Assembly (NCBI GenBank): GCA_902805475.1
Contig: CADCSX010000025.1
Location: 620,001-684,000 of the forward strand
Length of the DNA: 64,000 nucleotides
Origin: Entonaema liquescens
Lineage: Eukaryota > Ascomycota > Sordariomycetes > Xylariales > Xylariaceae
Reading direction: 5' to 3'
The notes under the pieces are model-generated. The model did not search any database. It saw only the letters and a program-made list of their open reading frames with translations, and was not told where the DNA came from. Position numbers and translations under genes: made by a program. Positions 22,801-34,771 of this stretch are shown piece after piece. Positions within the stretch are counted from its first letter, which is position 1, and each line of letters begins with the position of its first letter.

Positions 22801-23925
22801 CTAACCGAATAGTACATCATATCACATTACCTCTCCATGTATATTATGATAGGCCAAAATGGCTAAAGATGACAGGACCTCGACGCAGGGGTTCCTAATG
22901 TACGAAAATCAGTCGATGCAAACGGAGTAGGAGTCATTAGGTGGTTTTCCGTTGTGTGGATGGTTACCTAGATGTTTGCCAGGACGTATACCTTGGCACG
23001 TATTAAATTACGCATCTTTAAGAACCAAGATATATTGATCCAATATATCTTGGTTTAAAGGGGGGGCTAAGACGTATAGACAGCATTCTGTGGCTGAGTC
23101 ATAAAGGGGACCGTAGAAATGTGGGTCACCCCGGTTAGTATAAATATTCCCTCGGAACCCCCTCTTCATATCCTACAAACATATTCGATAATTTTTTGCG
23201 GATTGTCTCGAGGACAACCTACAGTTACCGGAGTTGGTGTCTGCCTTCATGTTGTGTTGGCTTAATATGTACTAGCGCATTTTCCAACCCGGCATATATG
23301 GTCTGTGCATTTCGGCCCCACATGACCACCGATATCTCGCGGGTGGTCATAGCGTTCAGCCCAGCCTCCCCGATCAAGTGACGTGACGTCTACCGCGAGA
23401 CACGCTTACACTCAACGCGTTCTTCAATTGAAAACTATTAGCGCGAATCCCCACTAACCCTCAGCGCGTTGCCGGGTACTTTAACTTCCTAAATATCTGT
23501 TCCACCCTACTTGTACTTTCGTACTTCGTACCTCAATCCGTCAATTTACAGAATCCTCAACTTCTTCAACTTTTACCCCCTTGTTCGACAATTGTCGGAC
23601 TTTACCAATTCCAATTCGAATGAGTGCAATTATTCTTTTATCTTATTGAATTTGGTAATCAGCATTCATACGACTTTTAATTTTTTACTCCTTTCAATAC
23701 GATTCAGCAAAACCAAGTCCACCTTCGTATCCTTTTAAATCGGTGTCGGAATTCTAAAATCTCTTGCAACGACTCGATACTATGACACGTCTCCGATAAC
23801 AACAATTCACAACCAAAGCTTACCAAGCCTACCATAGATATTTAGCCACCCAAAGATTGTTGTCCTCTCATTCGTGTTCATAAAAAGGTCTTGAAAAGTG
23901 GCCAAGGGCCTCTTTTACTACCAAG
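22801..23925. other. intergenic before the GATA factor
   Basis: No gene is supported. It contains a near-perfect palindrome at 23016-23060 and, from about 23500 on, a pyrimidine-rich, AT-rich stretch that is the likely promoter and 5' UTR of the Ams2-like gene. Confidence 0.5.
23016..23060. repeat. palindrome with 15-bp perfect arms and 3-nt loop
   Basis: The arms 23023-23037 and 23041-23055 (AACCAAGATATATTG and its complement) enclose ATC. The pairing continues outward through CTTTAA, with one extra G/A on the left side. It is a strong hairpin about 220 bp downstream of the hydrolase stop codon. Confidence 0.85.
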
Positions 23926-26900
23926 ATGGCGAACCACGTTGGCAATGCTTCCTGGGGTGGTAGTCAGGACGTCGATGAGTATGGGCTACAAGTGAAGCCC
24001 ATGGGGCGTAAGCATCGTCGATCCCTCGAATGATGCTTCAAGGACTAACCATTGCCATGCAGTAAAAGTCCAATATACCTTCGACAAAGATTGCCAAGAA
24101 CGATGTCTCGCCCGATGGCCTCACGTTCTTCAAGTTCAAACAATCCCAATGGACGAACAGAACCGAATTGGTGTTGTTGACCTAAAGCCATGTTTGCAGG
24201 CAGTAGCTCAATGCAGTCCGGAGCTGATTGGTAGTAATGAAAATGACTACACCGTCTATGCCTATGACTATTCCGAGCCAGATGTGCCCTTAGTTGGACA
24301 AGGCATGCTCAGCTGGGGTCTCGATCAAGGACCCAATTCGTCCAACACTCCGCAGTTTGTTACGGGACGTATCACGAAGAATCTACTTGCCGCTTTCGGA
24401 TCCGGCGTCAGAGAAACCCTCGAAGTTAGACTAAAGTTAACCCCTATTCCGAAAATCGCACGAAATAGTTCAACCCCAGCGGCTGGCACAGAACCGATTG
24501 CTGCCCCGAGAACATCAACGCCCACTCCCTCAGAGAGTACCGAGTGGAATTCATTTACTCAATCACATCCGAACTTAATTCAACCCCAGGCACCACCTAT
24601 CAATTCCACCATGGTTCCTACGCCCATTCAACCTTTTTACCCGAATCACGAGCCTAGAGCGAATACACCGATGTCGAGCTTTCAAGGGCCAAGGTCGGCG
24701 CCAGGCAGCCGCCCTGCTTCGGCTGAACCGGGTGCTAGAGAGCAACATGGGCCGATCTCGGCCCAAGGGCCTGGTCCCCAAAAGCAAGGCATGACCACAG
24801 ATGAGTTAGCAAGAGCCCCGGTACCAGTCAAGGGAGGTAAACCCCAGTCACGCCCAAATTCTAGAGCATCGAGTCGGCCCCCGTCAGGACGACCTAGAGG
24901 TCGACCACGAAAGAAGCCTCTCCCGGCTGAGGGTAGCACATCGGGTTATGAAGATGGCACCGATGCGGATGATGGACCACCACAAACCAAGAAGAGGGCT
25001 ACAATGACCAAAGCTGAACGTAGTAATACTGCTATATTCGGCTCAGCGCCAGAATCACTCCGGGTGGTTGCCAGCACTGCGGGATCGATTCGAAATTTCC
25101 GACCTATCGCCTCCGCGGGAGATGCTCCTGCAGGCCAAGAAGTCCCGCGAGCTCCAACGCCCGTCCCTGACTCCCGTTTCTCGGGCTTACCTCATGCACG
25201 ACCCTTAGCTCCCAGCGGCCTGAGACGCGAATCAATATCGAGTTCAGGAATGGATCGCTCATTCACGCCATCGTTTCTTGAGCTTAACCAGACTGCGTCT
25301 CACAGTCAAGACGCTCGATCTCCTGTGGAATCTGCGGGTGCGTCGCCTTCTCATACATATTCCGATGAAGCTAGCCCCGACATTGGATCATCACCTCCGG
25401 TTCCACGATCCGCATTATATAGTATGCGATCAAGTCCAGCCCCTTCGAGCCCTATCCTTCCGCCGATGCCCATAGCAGTGCCACAGCCTGATTCTGGTTA
25501 TATGAGTGGAGGACTGGATAGCCGAATAGAGGAGGAGACTAACCTGACACAAAAGGCCCCTGTGGTAGCGAAGCCGAAGCCCCGTCGAAGTCGTGCCAAG
25601 AAACAGCCAGCTAACATTCAGAGCGACCTTATTATCCATACAGAGACCCCTGGGCCTCCGGAGTTGTTACCTCAAACATCGATCTATAACCCACCTCATC
25701 TCAGTCGAAAAACCAGTGAAGTTGCTAAAACACCAGTGGTTTCTGAACCACCCTGTTTACCGGTTGAAAGAGTAGACGCAGAAGCTGTTGAGGAGCAACG
25801 CTTAGTAAAGGAAGTTTCGCCAGTGAAAACAATTGCACAAGAAAATGTATCAACCCCGGAAGTTGCTCGAATGGGTGGGTTGATGGAAGATCAGGGCCAA
25901 CGTTTGGCATCTGTAAATTATGATCATCCAGTTATACAAGCCTCCGAAGACTTGTCAAAGTATGATAACGTACAGTCCACTATGGAGATGGCCAGTAGCC
26001 GAATGGAACCACCTACCGTTGAACAAAGCCGAGAGACACCTCCAGAACCCGAACTTCCAGCAGTACCCGCCAGCGATCCTATTCTTCCTCAGTTGACTTT
26101 CCCTACTCTTCACTCAGAGCCCGCACACCCTCAAACCGATGCTATCGGACCTACCGACGGAAAGTCAAATAAGAATTTCGTTAAGAGGCAGACAATCCGT
26201 CAGAAACTAGAAGAAGCTGTTGCTCAAGGTCAACTTCCGTCATTCTGTCGCAACTGTGGGGCTTTGCAGACACCAACATGGCGAAAGATCTGGAAACAGG
26301 AACATAAAGGCATCCCGGCGTATCATGAATATTCGGAGAAGCCGGGCTACGTTACTGCTATCAATGTTCTCGAGAGAGATGCTGAAGGCAAGGTGATGAC
26401 ATACGAGATCATTAAGAAGTCATTGGGCCCGAAGGACAGCAAGAACGCGTGGAACGAAGTATTACTGTGCAATCGTAAGTTATAGACTATATAGGTGGCG
26501 TTGCTTTTACTAACAATCCGTAGCTTGCGGTATTTGGTTCAGCAAGTTCAAACAGCATAGACCAGCAGAGAAATGGGAGAAAGACGAGCAGAGGCTCTCT
26601 CAAACACGAAAGAAGAGAGCGAATGGTACCGCACCACCTCGCTCTAAGAAGGCACGAACCAAGAGCGATTCTCAGGCAAATTTAACTTCAGAAGCATGCC
26701 TGCCTACGGATCCTCTTGGGCCGTTAGATGGACCCCCGTCTCCAAAAAACTTTCCGGCTGAATCGTTCAGCCAGACACAACAGCAAGGCCTTGGGATGAA
26801 CTCAAAAAAAGGATGTGAGAAATCTGATTTGGAAGCGAATTGTCAACGTTCGACACATTCTCGAGGATCTACACACTCTAGGGGAAGTGGTACTCCGGGT

Positions 26901-27674
26901 AGCCCTATTGCTATTGACGATGATCTAGGAGTTACTCGACGACTCCTTTTTCCGTCCCCACGCAAAGATGGGGAGCAAAGGATTCTAGGCGAAGCTGTTA
27001 TTAATATTGTGCAGACGTCACCCGAATATCCGGATGCAAGAGCCGGACGCGAGCTGGAGAAAGAGAATAGTGGTCTAGGAAAGATGGGGGGTGATGCTTC
27101 AATGGAAGATGATTTTGTAGATATATTTGGTACTCCGCCCCGACCTTCAACACCACCTCCAAAGGCCAATCATAGTGGTCCCTTTAAGACCCCGACTCGT
27201 CCAACACCAAGCCATCGACCGGTCACTAGAAGTGTTACCAGATCCATGCGCTCCGGCAGATCTATTAACTCCCCAAGCCAGGTTCTAATGGCGCAACGAA
27301 CTCCAACTCAAACTCCTCGCTCTGGTGGGGCTAAGCGCCATTCACCAGGCGGTCTTCTACCTTCGCACCTCCTGGATAGTCAGATTTTCGACACTCCACT
27401 ATCGCGATCCATCAACCAACTCCTGCCTGATATTAATCAATTTAATATGCCGATACCCTCATCTCCTGGTTTCCAGCTGGATCTAAGCTCTCTTGCACCA
27501 CTGGACGAAGAGCTTAACCACGCATCTCTGGATTTCGGTAACCTCTTCGCGATCGATGTAGTCCAGCGTAGCTCGCCTTCTACACGAAATGGAGACCAAA
27601 GAGGGAACTTTGGTCAGCGTATCACTTATGATAGAAACACAGACCAATGGACTGAGATGGACACGGAATACTAA
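23926..27674 (+). CDS. AMS2: Ams2/Spt21-like GATA-type zinc-finger transcription regulator
   Basis: Exons 23926-24007, 24063-26474 and 26524-27674 (introns 55 and 49 nt) give 1214 aa. The N-terminal ~150 residues (TFDKDCQERCLARWPHVLQV, then VYAYDYSEPDVPLVGQGMLS) match the Ams2/Spt21 N-terminal domain. A long Pro/Ser-rich stretch follows, with an AT-hook-like GRPRGRPRKK near 308-317. The zinc finger is C756-x2-C759 ... C830-x2-C833 (CRNCG, then CNPCGIW); the spacer of 70 residues is far longer than the usual 17-20 of GATA fingers. In fission yeast, Ams2 drives S-phase histone gene transcription and supports CENP-A loading, and Spt21 has a related histone-gene role. A similar role is inferred here. 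The C-terminus is Ser/Pro/Thr-rich with several SP/TP sites, suggesting cell-cycle phosphorylation. Confidence 0.88.
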
Positions 27675-28835
27675 TGAAGCGAGAACGAGACGACATATAA
27701 GGATGCTCTCGTCATGCGGTCTACGCACAGCTACGATTACGTGTTGATCCACTTGCGGCTTTTGGCATGAGTTTACTGGAGTATTAAGGCGTGTAGATCT
27801 GTTTGATTGGCTCGCGCTATCTTTTTTTCTCTCTTCTTCACTTGTTCTACGATCTACGGTCTTCTTCGGTCATAGACAGGATTGTAACGGCACAGGCCCA
27901 AGCCCCAGGTAAAAGGGGATGCTTGAAGATACCCCACCAATGAAAGAATTTTTGCTGTTTTCTCCGCATCTTCCTCCTCTTTCTCGAGGCGGCGTTTTTG
28001 TGGAAAGTCTTATACATGGCGGCATTCGTGGCATTTGCAAGCGCAGCTAGTGGACTTTTTAGGGACGAAGAAACGAGTTCCTGTCGGTGGTGATGGAATG
28101 AATATGAATAGAGAAAAACTTGCTTAACAAAATGTGTATTCGTTGAGGTTTGTGATTTGTGTGTGCTCGTGCGTGATTCTTAATACTGTTTCTGTCTTGA
28201 GAGATGATGAACCTAGTTTCGTGGAAATGAGAAAGTTAATACTGTGGACTATAAACTAGAGTGTGCCAAAACCCAAAATCCAAAATCCAAAAAAAAGGAA
28301 GGGGGTTAAGCTATGTAACCGCTGTGTAGTGCAAAGGGTGTTAATAGGAGTAAAACAAGTCATCCCGTGAGGAACTATAAGTGTAATTCCATAGATTTGC
28401 TAGTCTACAAGTTTTGGCCCCTGAAAAGGCCAAATATACTTACTTCTACTTCAACTATTAATTAATAAATGTTAAGAGCGTTACTAGCCGTACTATATGG
28501 ATAGTTATAATGATATATCGAATTTCTCTGCAAAGGGAGGTTCAAATGGGAACTTGTTGAAAATTCCACAGTAGTCCGTCCAACAGTTTATATCCCGATA
28601 TATCCTACTACGCAAATAGCCATACCAACAGCTGAATCCAGGACTAAACGATGAGACCCAGATAACCAAATGGCAATCGTTTTCTACACATTCTTAAATC
28701 ACAATAATAGATAAAAATGTCGTAGAAATGTCGTGATACACACTATCCCTTTTCTCCTTATTATGAAATTCCTATCTAAGACCGCGTAGTAGAAGAGGAG
28801 AGAACGTAAATAGGTAAATGAGGTCGAGTCACGAA
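27675..28835. other. convergent intergenic region
   Basis: This holds the 3' UTR side of the Ams2-like gene and of the minus-strand unit that ends at 28836. No ORF or RNA gene is supported. Confidence 0.45.
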
Positions 28836-29720
28836 TTACGCATTTTCATACACTTCCACCTCTGATTGGTCCTGCCTTACGATGCGCCAACGGCCCGTAT
28901 CATCTAGATCGAAGGTAATTGTATGAGAGCGTTCGTCGCCAAACCCTTCGAGAATCATCTCTAGTAACTCCTCGGCGTGTCGCTCCAGCTCCCTACGCCT
29001 CCGAATTTCTGCAGCGGTCACTAAATTCCCTGAACGAGTACGAAAGAGCCGGCCCCGTCGCTGAACAGGTGGAGGCACGGGGAAAGGCGATGTCATGTAA
29101 TAATCTGGCTCTGTTGAGACTGGGGCTGTGACATGTGCTGGGGCAGCAACTGAGTTTGAGGCAGGGGCAGTGGCTGGAACAGTGACCGGAGCTGTTATTG
29201 GGACTAGGGGATGGGGTGAGACTGGTAGCGAGATTGGATCTAGAGCTGACATTTCGTGGCCGGTTTTATCAAGTGAAGTCGTGGGGGTTTTTCGTCGACG
29301 ACGAGAGGACTGAGATGATTGATTCTTTTTAGACTGCCGTAACGAGGACGTTGCTTCTTCATAGGTGTATTGGGTGTACTGAGTATCCTGAGTAACAGGA
29401 AGTGATTGCTGGGAGAACTGAGTGTCATGAAGTACAGATGACTGAGTAATGGTGTGAGAGGACTGCGGCGTCTCCTGGATAGATAATTGGGAGAATTGGT
29501 TAGTCGGCGGTGATATTGCTCGAGAGGGCTCAGAAGACGGTAAGTTCGTAGTAACAGTAGTAGCAACAGAAGAAGCAGTGGTATCAGTTAATTTAGCAAA
29601 ATTTCGCGTTTCACGTTTTTCAGGTTGAGATAAAGACTGCTTAGGTTGAGATTGCTGAGACGAAGTCTGCTGCTGTGAACCAGCCGGCCATCCCAGAGAC
29701 ACGCGTCCACGTGCAAAACG
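28836..29720 (-). CDS. 295-codon ORF in frame directly after the RPA3 stop; uncharacterised
   Basis: Immediately after the RPA3 stop (TGA at 29721-29723) the same frame runs open to a TAG at 28836, with no ATG for about the first 150 codons. Composition is protein-like: Gln/Ser/Thr-rich at first, a basic stretch (RRRRKTPTT), a Pro/Val/Ala-rich middle, then a predicted helix rich in Arg/Glu (TAAEIRRRRELERHAEELLE) and an acidic end. I do not recognise the family. It may be reached by stop-codon readthrough from RPA3, by alternative splicing around the stop, or be a separate gene with an unseen start. The only close splice option I tested (GTATGA at 29730 to CACAG) is one base out of phase. Coding status is uncertain. 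Confidence 0.45.
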   Translation of the reverse strand, partial: RFARGRVSLGWPAGSQQQTSSQQSQPKQSLSQPEKRETRNFAKLTDTTASSVATTVTTNLPSSEPSRAISPPTNQFSQLSIQETPQSSHTITQSSVLHDTQFSQQSLPVTQDTQYTQYTYEEATSSLRQSKKNQSSQSSRRRRKTPTTSLDKTGHEMSALDPISLPVSPHPLVPITAPVTVPATAPASNSVAAPAHVTAPVSTEPDYYMTSPFPVPPPVQRRGRLFRTRSGNLVTAAEIRRRRELERHAEELLEMILEGFGDERSHTITFDLDDTGRWRIVRQDQSEVEVYENA

Positions 29721-30285
29721 TCAGTTCATACCACCTCGTTCCGAAAAAACGAAGATATCCTTAAACTGATGTGTAACATCAACAACGTTTTGACATATTT
29801 GGAAGTCTGAGAAGCCAAGTGTTAGGACAGTAGATTAGAGAGCGGCATTACGAAGATGATGTCCATGTCCAAGGCCTTACTATGAACTCGGTTTGTTCAT
29901 AAAATCGTAGCTCACTCCCAATTCTAATTAAGATGGTGCAGTAACAAGACTGGCGAGATACATACCAACGTTAGAACCGAGATCTACGGCATTCAGTACC
30001 TTAATGGTCAGGTCTGGATTCACTTTGCCAACAATCTGAACTCCATTTCCAACCATGAGGTGGCAATCCTGTAAACGATAGTCCGATTGTTAGCTTAGAT
30101 TCGTACGCAAGAAGACGGAATGACCCTTCACTCACCCTGGTGAGATTCGCTTGAACTTGTCCGTCAGCTTCAATAAAAGCAATATCGCCACGGAGTTGGG
30201 CTACCTTGCCCACAATTATGACATTTTGGCCAATGTATGAGTCCATAAGGGCCGCGGAGATGCGGGGTGTTGAAGTTGACTCCAT
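29721..30285 (-). CDS. RPA3: replication protein A, 14-kDa subunit (RPA3)
   Basis: Exons 30136-30285, 29966-30068 and 29721-29806 (introns 67 and 159 nt) give 112 aa, which fits this small family. The single OB fold is visible: PRISAALMDSYIGQNVIIVG, GDIAFIEADGQVQANLTR, then MVGNGVQIVGKVNPDLTIKV, VDLGSNVD and the closing helix QNVVDVTHQFKDIF. RPA3 is the smallest subunit of the heterotrimeric single-strand DNA-binding protein used in replication, repair and recombination. The last nine residues extend a little past where I expect fungal homologues to end. The stop is TGA followed by C, and the frame continues open for 295 codons beyond it. Upstream lie repeat elements rather than another gene. 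Confidence 0.88.
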
Positions 30286-30932
30286 TGTGTAATCAACGGT
30301 GATGCCGCCAAAGGGTGAGATGCAATTCCGAGGCTAAAGATTCTGCTTAAAGTTCATAAAGACTTTTTATTACCCTAGAGTTGTTGAACTTGGGTAATAA
30401 GAATTAAATGTGGGACCAGACCAAAAGGCGCGACGCGTTGAAAAGACTTGTTTGCTCAGGCTGAAAGCTGAGAATTGAGTTGCCTTAGTTACAAATATTC
30501 GTAGATATGGAAGTAACGTGGTCCAAGCGTCAATTCCTTCAGCCCTGACGACCCACCTTAATAACTAAATTTTGAGCCAGCTACTTCCTAAGTTAATATT
30601 CACCAAGCAAGAAATGGTCTAATGCAGTTACCTTAGGTACATTCATTTAGTAAAAAGAAGTAAGTTAGTATGTACATTAGGTAAATAGGTAATTTATAGG
30701 TATAGAGGTACATATGTACGAAATACAACAGCACGGAGCGGTTTCCAAGTTAGGATGATACGCGGTTGCATTAGAGATGGCATTTTTCAATATGCGCATA
30801 ACGCATTATACCGTATAATGACGCATAATGTCGTATAATAGAATTATTATGCGCATAACGGAATAACACCCCCGATTATCCGGCGCGCTAATACAAAAAT
30901 AAAATTAATTTAATATTAAAGCATATTTTTAA

Positions 30933-31615
30933 GAGCAACACTAGTTCGGCAGTGGGGGGCGTACTAGGTCGGCAGTAGCCACAATGGCTTTGTACCAACA
31001 AGTACCTCCCCGCGCATACAAATTTACTAGTGTTTACTTGTAACCTTTGGCAAATCTTATCTTTCGTGGCTTTTTACCATGTACGCCCTCCTATTGGTCA
31101 AATCCCTCACCGCCTACCTGGCAATATTCTTGTAAGGCCTCAACCCCTTGAAATTACCTATCAATTCCACAACATCTTAAACGGTCGCATACGCGCGTTT
31201 CGAAGCGAAATAGACAACAAACGCAGCGCTTGTTTAATTGACTATTGAACTAATTGATTGATTGACTGACTGACTGATTGACTGACTGACTGACTGACTG
31301 ACTGACTGACTGACTGACTGACTGACTGACTGACTGACTGACTGACTGACTGACTGACTGACTGACTGATTGACTGATTAATTGATTGATTGATTGATTG
31401 ATTGATTGGGTGGTTGGTTCGGTAGATTAGATAAGGTAATTTGATAGATTAAGAGATCTGGCGGGGTGGGCATGGGAAGTACGGTCGCGCACTAGTAAAT
31501 TTGTATGGAGATACATGTAGTACTTATGCGATTTTCGCGGGTGTGGCGCTCCCATACAAAATGGTGTGGCTACTGCCGACCTAGTACGCCCCCCACTGCC
31601 GAACTAGTGTTGCTC
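30933..31615. mobile_element. non-autonomous hAT-like element (MITE) with 51-bp perfect TIRs and 8-bp TSD
   Basis: The first 51 bp (starting GAGCAACACTAGTTCGG) are exactly the reverse complement of the last 51 bp. A second inverted pair, CATACAAATTTACTAGTG, occurs at 31015-31032 and its complement at 31492-31509. The flanks are identical 8-mers, ATTTTTAA, at 30925-30932 and 31616-31623, as expected of a target-site duplication; 8 bp is the hAT superfamily length. At 683 bp with no transposase-like ORF the element is non-autonomous. A TGAC/TGAT microsatellite fills its centre. Confidence 0.85.
31251..31409. repeat. TGAC/TGAT tetranucleotide microsatellite
   Basis: About 160 bp of TGAC units, mostly uninterrupted from 31261 to about 31370, flanked on both sides by TGAT units. 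It lies in the middle of the hAT-like element. Confidence 0.95.
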
Positions 31616-31945
31616 ATTTTTAAATTGGATAAAGCGTAAAATAAATTTAATTTAATACGTAATTTTTTTTTATAATATTTATAAACCGCCCGTTTTTATA
31701 AAAAAAACATTAATTAATAAAAATAAATTAATTAAATATAATTTTATTTTTAAAAAATATTTTTCATTTAAATTTAAGCGTATTTTAAGTTAAAATAAGT
31801 GTTGTTATTATTGTTATACGATATACGGAGAAATTTTCGCCAAGTTATACGCATTATACGTTATTATGCGCATAATGCCATACAATTTGCGTATAATGAC
31901 ATTATACCGCATAGTAGATCTATTATGCGCATAATGCCCATGCCT

Positions 31946-34771
31946 AGGTTGCACAGCAGTTGGGTCTAGAGGGAAATTGTGATTGGTCTACACTATTCAC
32001 CTGATAACTCAACCAATAAGATACTCTGGAGTGTTTATACTTGTCTCCGTAGTCGCTGATTGGCCTATTGGCTTATTGAGATGGTTCGACGTTCCTGATT
32101 TCTAGGTTAAGGAAGATCTTAAGATACAAAAGAAGCGTCATAAACAAAAGCTGCAACAATCGAAACCTTCGCTAGATTATATATATATTTTGTAATTAAG
32201 GCTAGTGAGTGAGTGAAAGCCATAGTAAGGCGCCATTGGATCATGATAGATGTTGATAGCCTTGTAGTAAGGCGAATTAATATGTTAAAAGCACACCATC
32301 AGACCTGAGTATACAGGATGAGTTTGGATTTGAACTAATCAAATTCTCGGTTCGGATCGATTTTGCGGGGCTTACCATCATCTAGGAATGGAGTGAAGAT
32401 AGAGCGACGAGACTGTCGAACAGTGGTTTAGGCCTGCAACACTTCTGCCCCAGCCGAGCATAGTGTTCCGAGATTATCGAGAATCCTCGTCTCTATTTCA
32501 TATGATGCAAAGTAGACACCAGTTTTATTTGGCTCGCTCTAATTTAAGGGGAAAGGTCACCACAGCTTATCGAAGAACCACCATAATCAGACAACCGATA
32601 CACACACCACTCCGGTACCTTTCTAAGGCCTTACCATAATTTAGTCCTATTAGATATTACATTAATTATCATTCATCGTAGTAGAAGTCGAAGGAGATTG
32701 GTAATACTATTGTTGACTCTTCAAAATGCGAAATGACTTGGTAAAGTCTATCTATCTCACGTCAAAATCTCCTCAGTGATCAAGTGCTCATACGAAATAC
32801 ACAACCATAATAACTACCTAGATCACCAATCCTTACCCCCGTACACTAGTAAAGCCAATCATCCACTATTAAACTCTAGGTCATACGGATGGGTTGGAGA
32901 ACTCTTAATTTATGAGAGCTTGCTGACGCAGAAGCATAATCCCTTACCGTACCCTGTCAATTTCGTACAACATCGATTTTTGTATCATAATGCATCGGTT
33001 CTATCAGGGTTGAATTGTCGATCAGACTTTCCGCCCAGGGGAACCAACACGAGTCCACTCACTTATAAGTGTCGCCTTGGTTGAATACATCAGTCTTCTA
33101 GAACGACTACATTACTTGGTTGTGTTATGTATACCCCCTGCTCGTACATGAGCCCCGGACCAGTGTGTCCGGGGCGATGGTGCTCTAATATCAGTCGATG
33201 AACGTCGTGATCACTTATCAAAAAGCACATGGCCGTGATTGGATCTCGATCGATTCCGAAGATGATTATGGTTACCCTTTTAGATGCCTGACCCTCCCGC
33301 TTTCCACGAAGATCAAACATACCTAAGCAGCTAAGTTCCCGTCGATACATCGTTGAGGAGCTTAGCCCGTGTTTAGAAGCGACTTTGCCAAATGGGAGTA
33401 AAGCTACATGTATATGCGGCTTATCTAGGCCTCGTGAACGAAATTTATTGTACATATATAGGTAAGGAGACTACCTAACCTAAGGTGAGAAACTTTTATG
33501 CGGACTTGGCGTATTTCATTTTAGACTTCTTGTCAACAGAAGACCCAGCCCCGAGGTTATCTCCGCGGATTTGGCTTCTTTGTACTCGAAATCCACGAGG
33601 AATGTTATAAATTTAGATCGGAGACCGGATCTCAACCGCTTACTAGTCACCATGTGCTTATGTTTCTGAAGCAACTTTCGGGACACTACCATTTAACCAC
33701 AGCCCAGGGCTAATAAGCCCACAGGGGGACGCTGTTCGGACTGTGCCCATGCCACACTACCCCAACTCGGGACATTGACTGGAACGCTTCTGACAAGCAG
33801 TATGCTATAACGTCTCGTATGCCTGATCTGGAAAAAGATTGGGAAATACGGGATCACCTTGCGGAGGGGGTGTTAAGACGATAAAGTTTCGCCTAGAAAT
33901 GTAGGCACTGTATGTAGTTAGTTGATGCAGTTGTAAACTTGACTGTCGGCGCCATCCATGCTGGTGCGGTAGCAAGGAAGTAGACTTAATAAAAAAAAAA
34001 AAAAAGTTGAAAAAGGTTGAATGGTACATTGCAGGGTAATGGATCATATCTATTATAGGGTACTTTCATACCTAAGGTAGTGAGGTAGTGAGGTAGGAGA
34101 GACCCACGATTTGGCCGTATAAGTACCTCGGGCCATGTACCAAAATGTAAAAGAAGTCACGAGTCTGTAGGCAGTATGCATCCAGAATGACTCCCCGGTT
34201 CCACTAGCCCGGCTGTGTGTCTTCTTGCGCCTTCTTCCTTCACAAGCCTACCTAAAATTTAGCACATCTCGCAGCAGCAGCAAAAGCAGCAGTAGCAAAG
34301 CAAAGCAAAGAAAAGCAGCAACTACGCTCCTGATTACCAATCCCCCCTGCTGTCCTTACCTGCCCTCACACCTACCGTAACACAACTATAAGGGACCTAA
34401 TAACAATTTGCTTTGCTCACATTGCTCGACTTCTCCGCTTTGCTTTTAGTGCTTTAAATGGCGTGAAATAGACTGTGCTGGACCTGCGTGCTGGCATGTC
34501 TATTCGGTCGACAATCGCCTTTCGAACGGGCAAGCCACCTTTGTCAGTTTCTCGGCTATTGGGTAGAGCTGATGGTCCAACGCTTCAAAACCCGTGCCCA
34601 AACCACTCATGCCTTGCATATCCCACCCGCCGGTTGCCTTCTCGATGACTTCCTTAGGATATAGGTTATAATAAAAACTCCGTAATAGGTATGGATAGTC
34701 CATCGAATCCTTTTAGAATTGACTTTCAGGATGGCTAATATTCTCCAAGTGAGATCCCCGATCCCGAGGTG
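31946..34771. other. intergenic, no gene firmly supported
   Basis: The only frame worth naming is a minus-strand ATG-initiated ORF at 33090-33455 (121 aa, starting MYNKFRSRGLDKPH). It has fairly balanced composition but no motif I recognise; I hold it below calling threshold. CAG/AAAGC repeats lie near 34270-34320, followed by what is probably the bZIP promoter and leader. A short open frame from 34691 precedes the bZIP start (see findings). Confidence 0.4.

Larger units (their letters stand above)
30780..31945. mobile_element. degenerate outer inverted-repeat element
   Basis: Four copies of the palindrome ATGCGCAT lie symmetrically at 30792-30799, 30849-30856, 31866-31873 and 31925-31932, within similar ATAATG/CGTATAAT-rich arms on either side. 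Just inside are AT-rich stretches. This looks like an old small TIR element into which the inner element (30933-31615) later inserted. The outer ends are approximate and I cannot define a target duplication. Confidence 0.5.

Noticed and set aside
31030..31248. 72-codon ORF inside the hAT-like element
   Set aside because: Too short and without any transposase motif.
33090..33455. 121-aa ATG-initiated minus-strand ORF
   Set aside because: Composition is plausible but there is no motif, no context and no family I recognise; kept only as a note.
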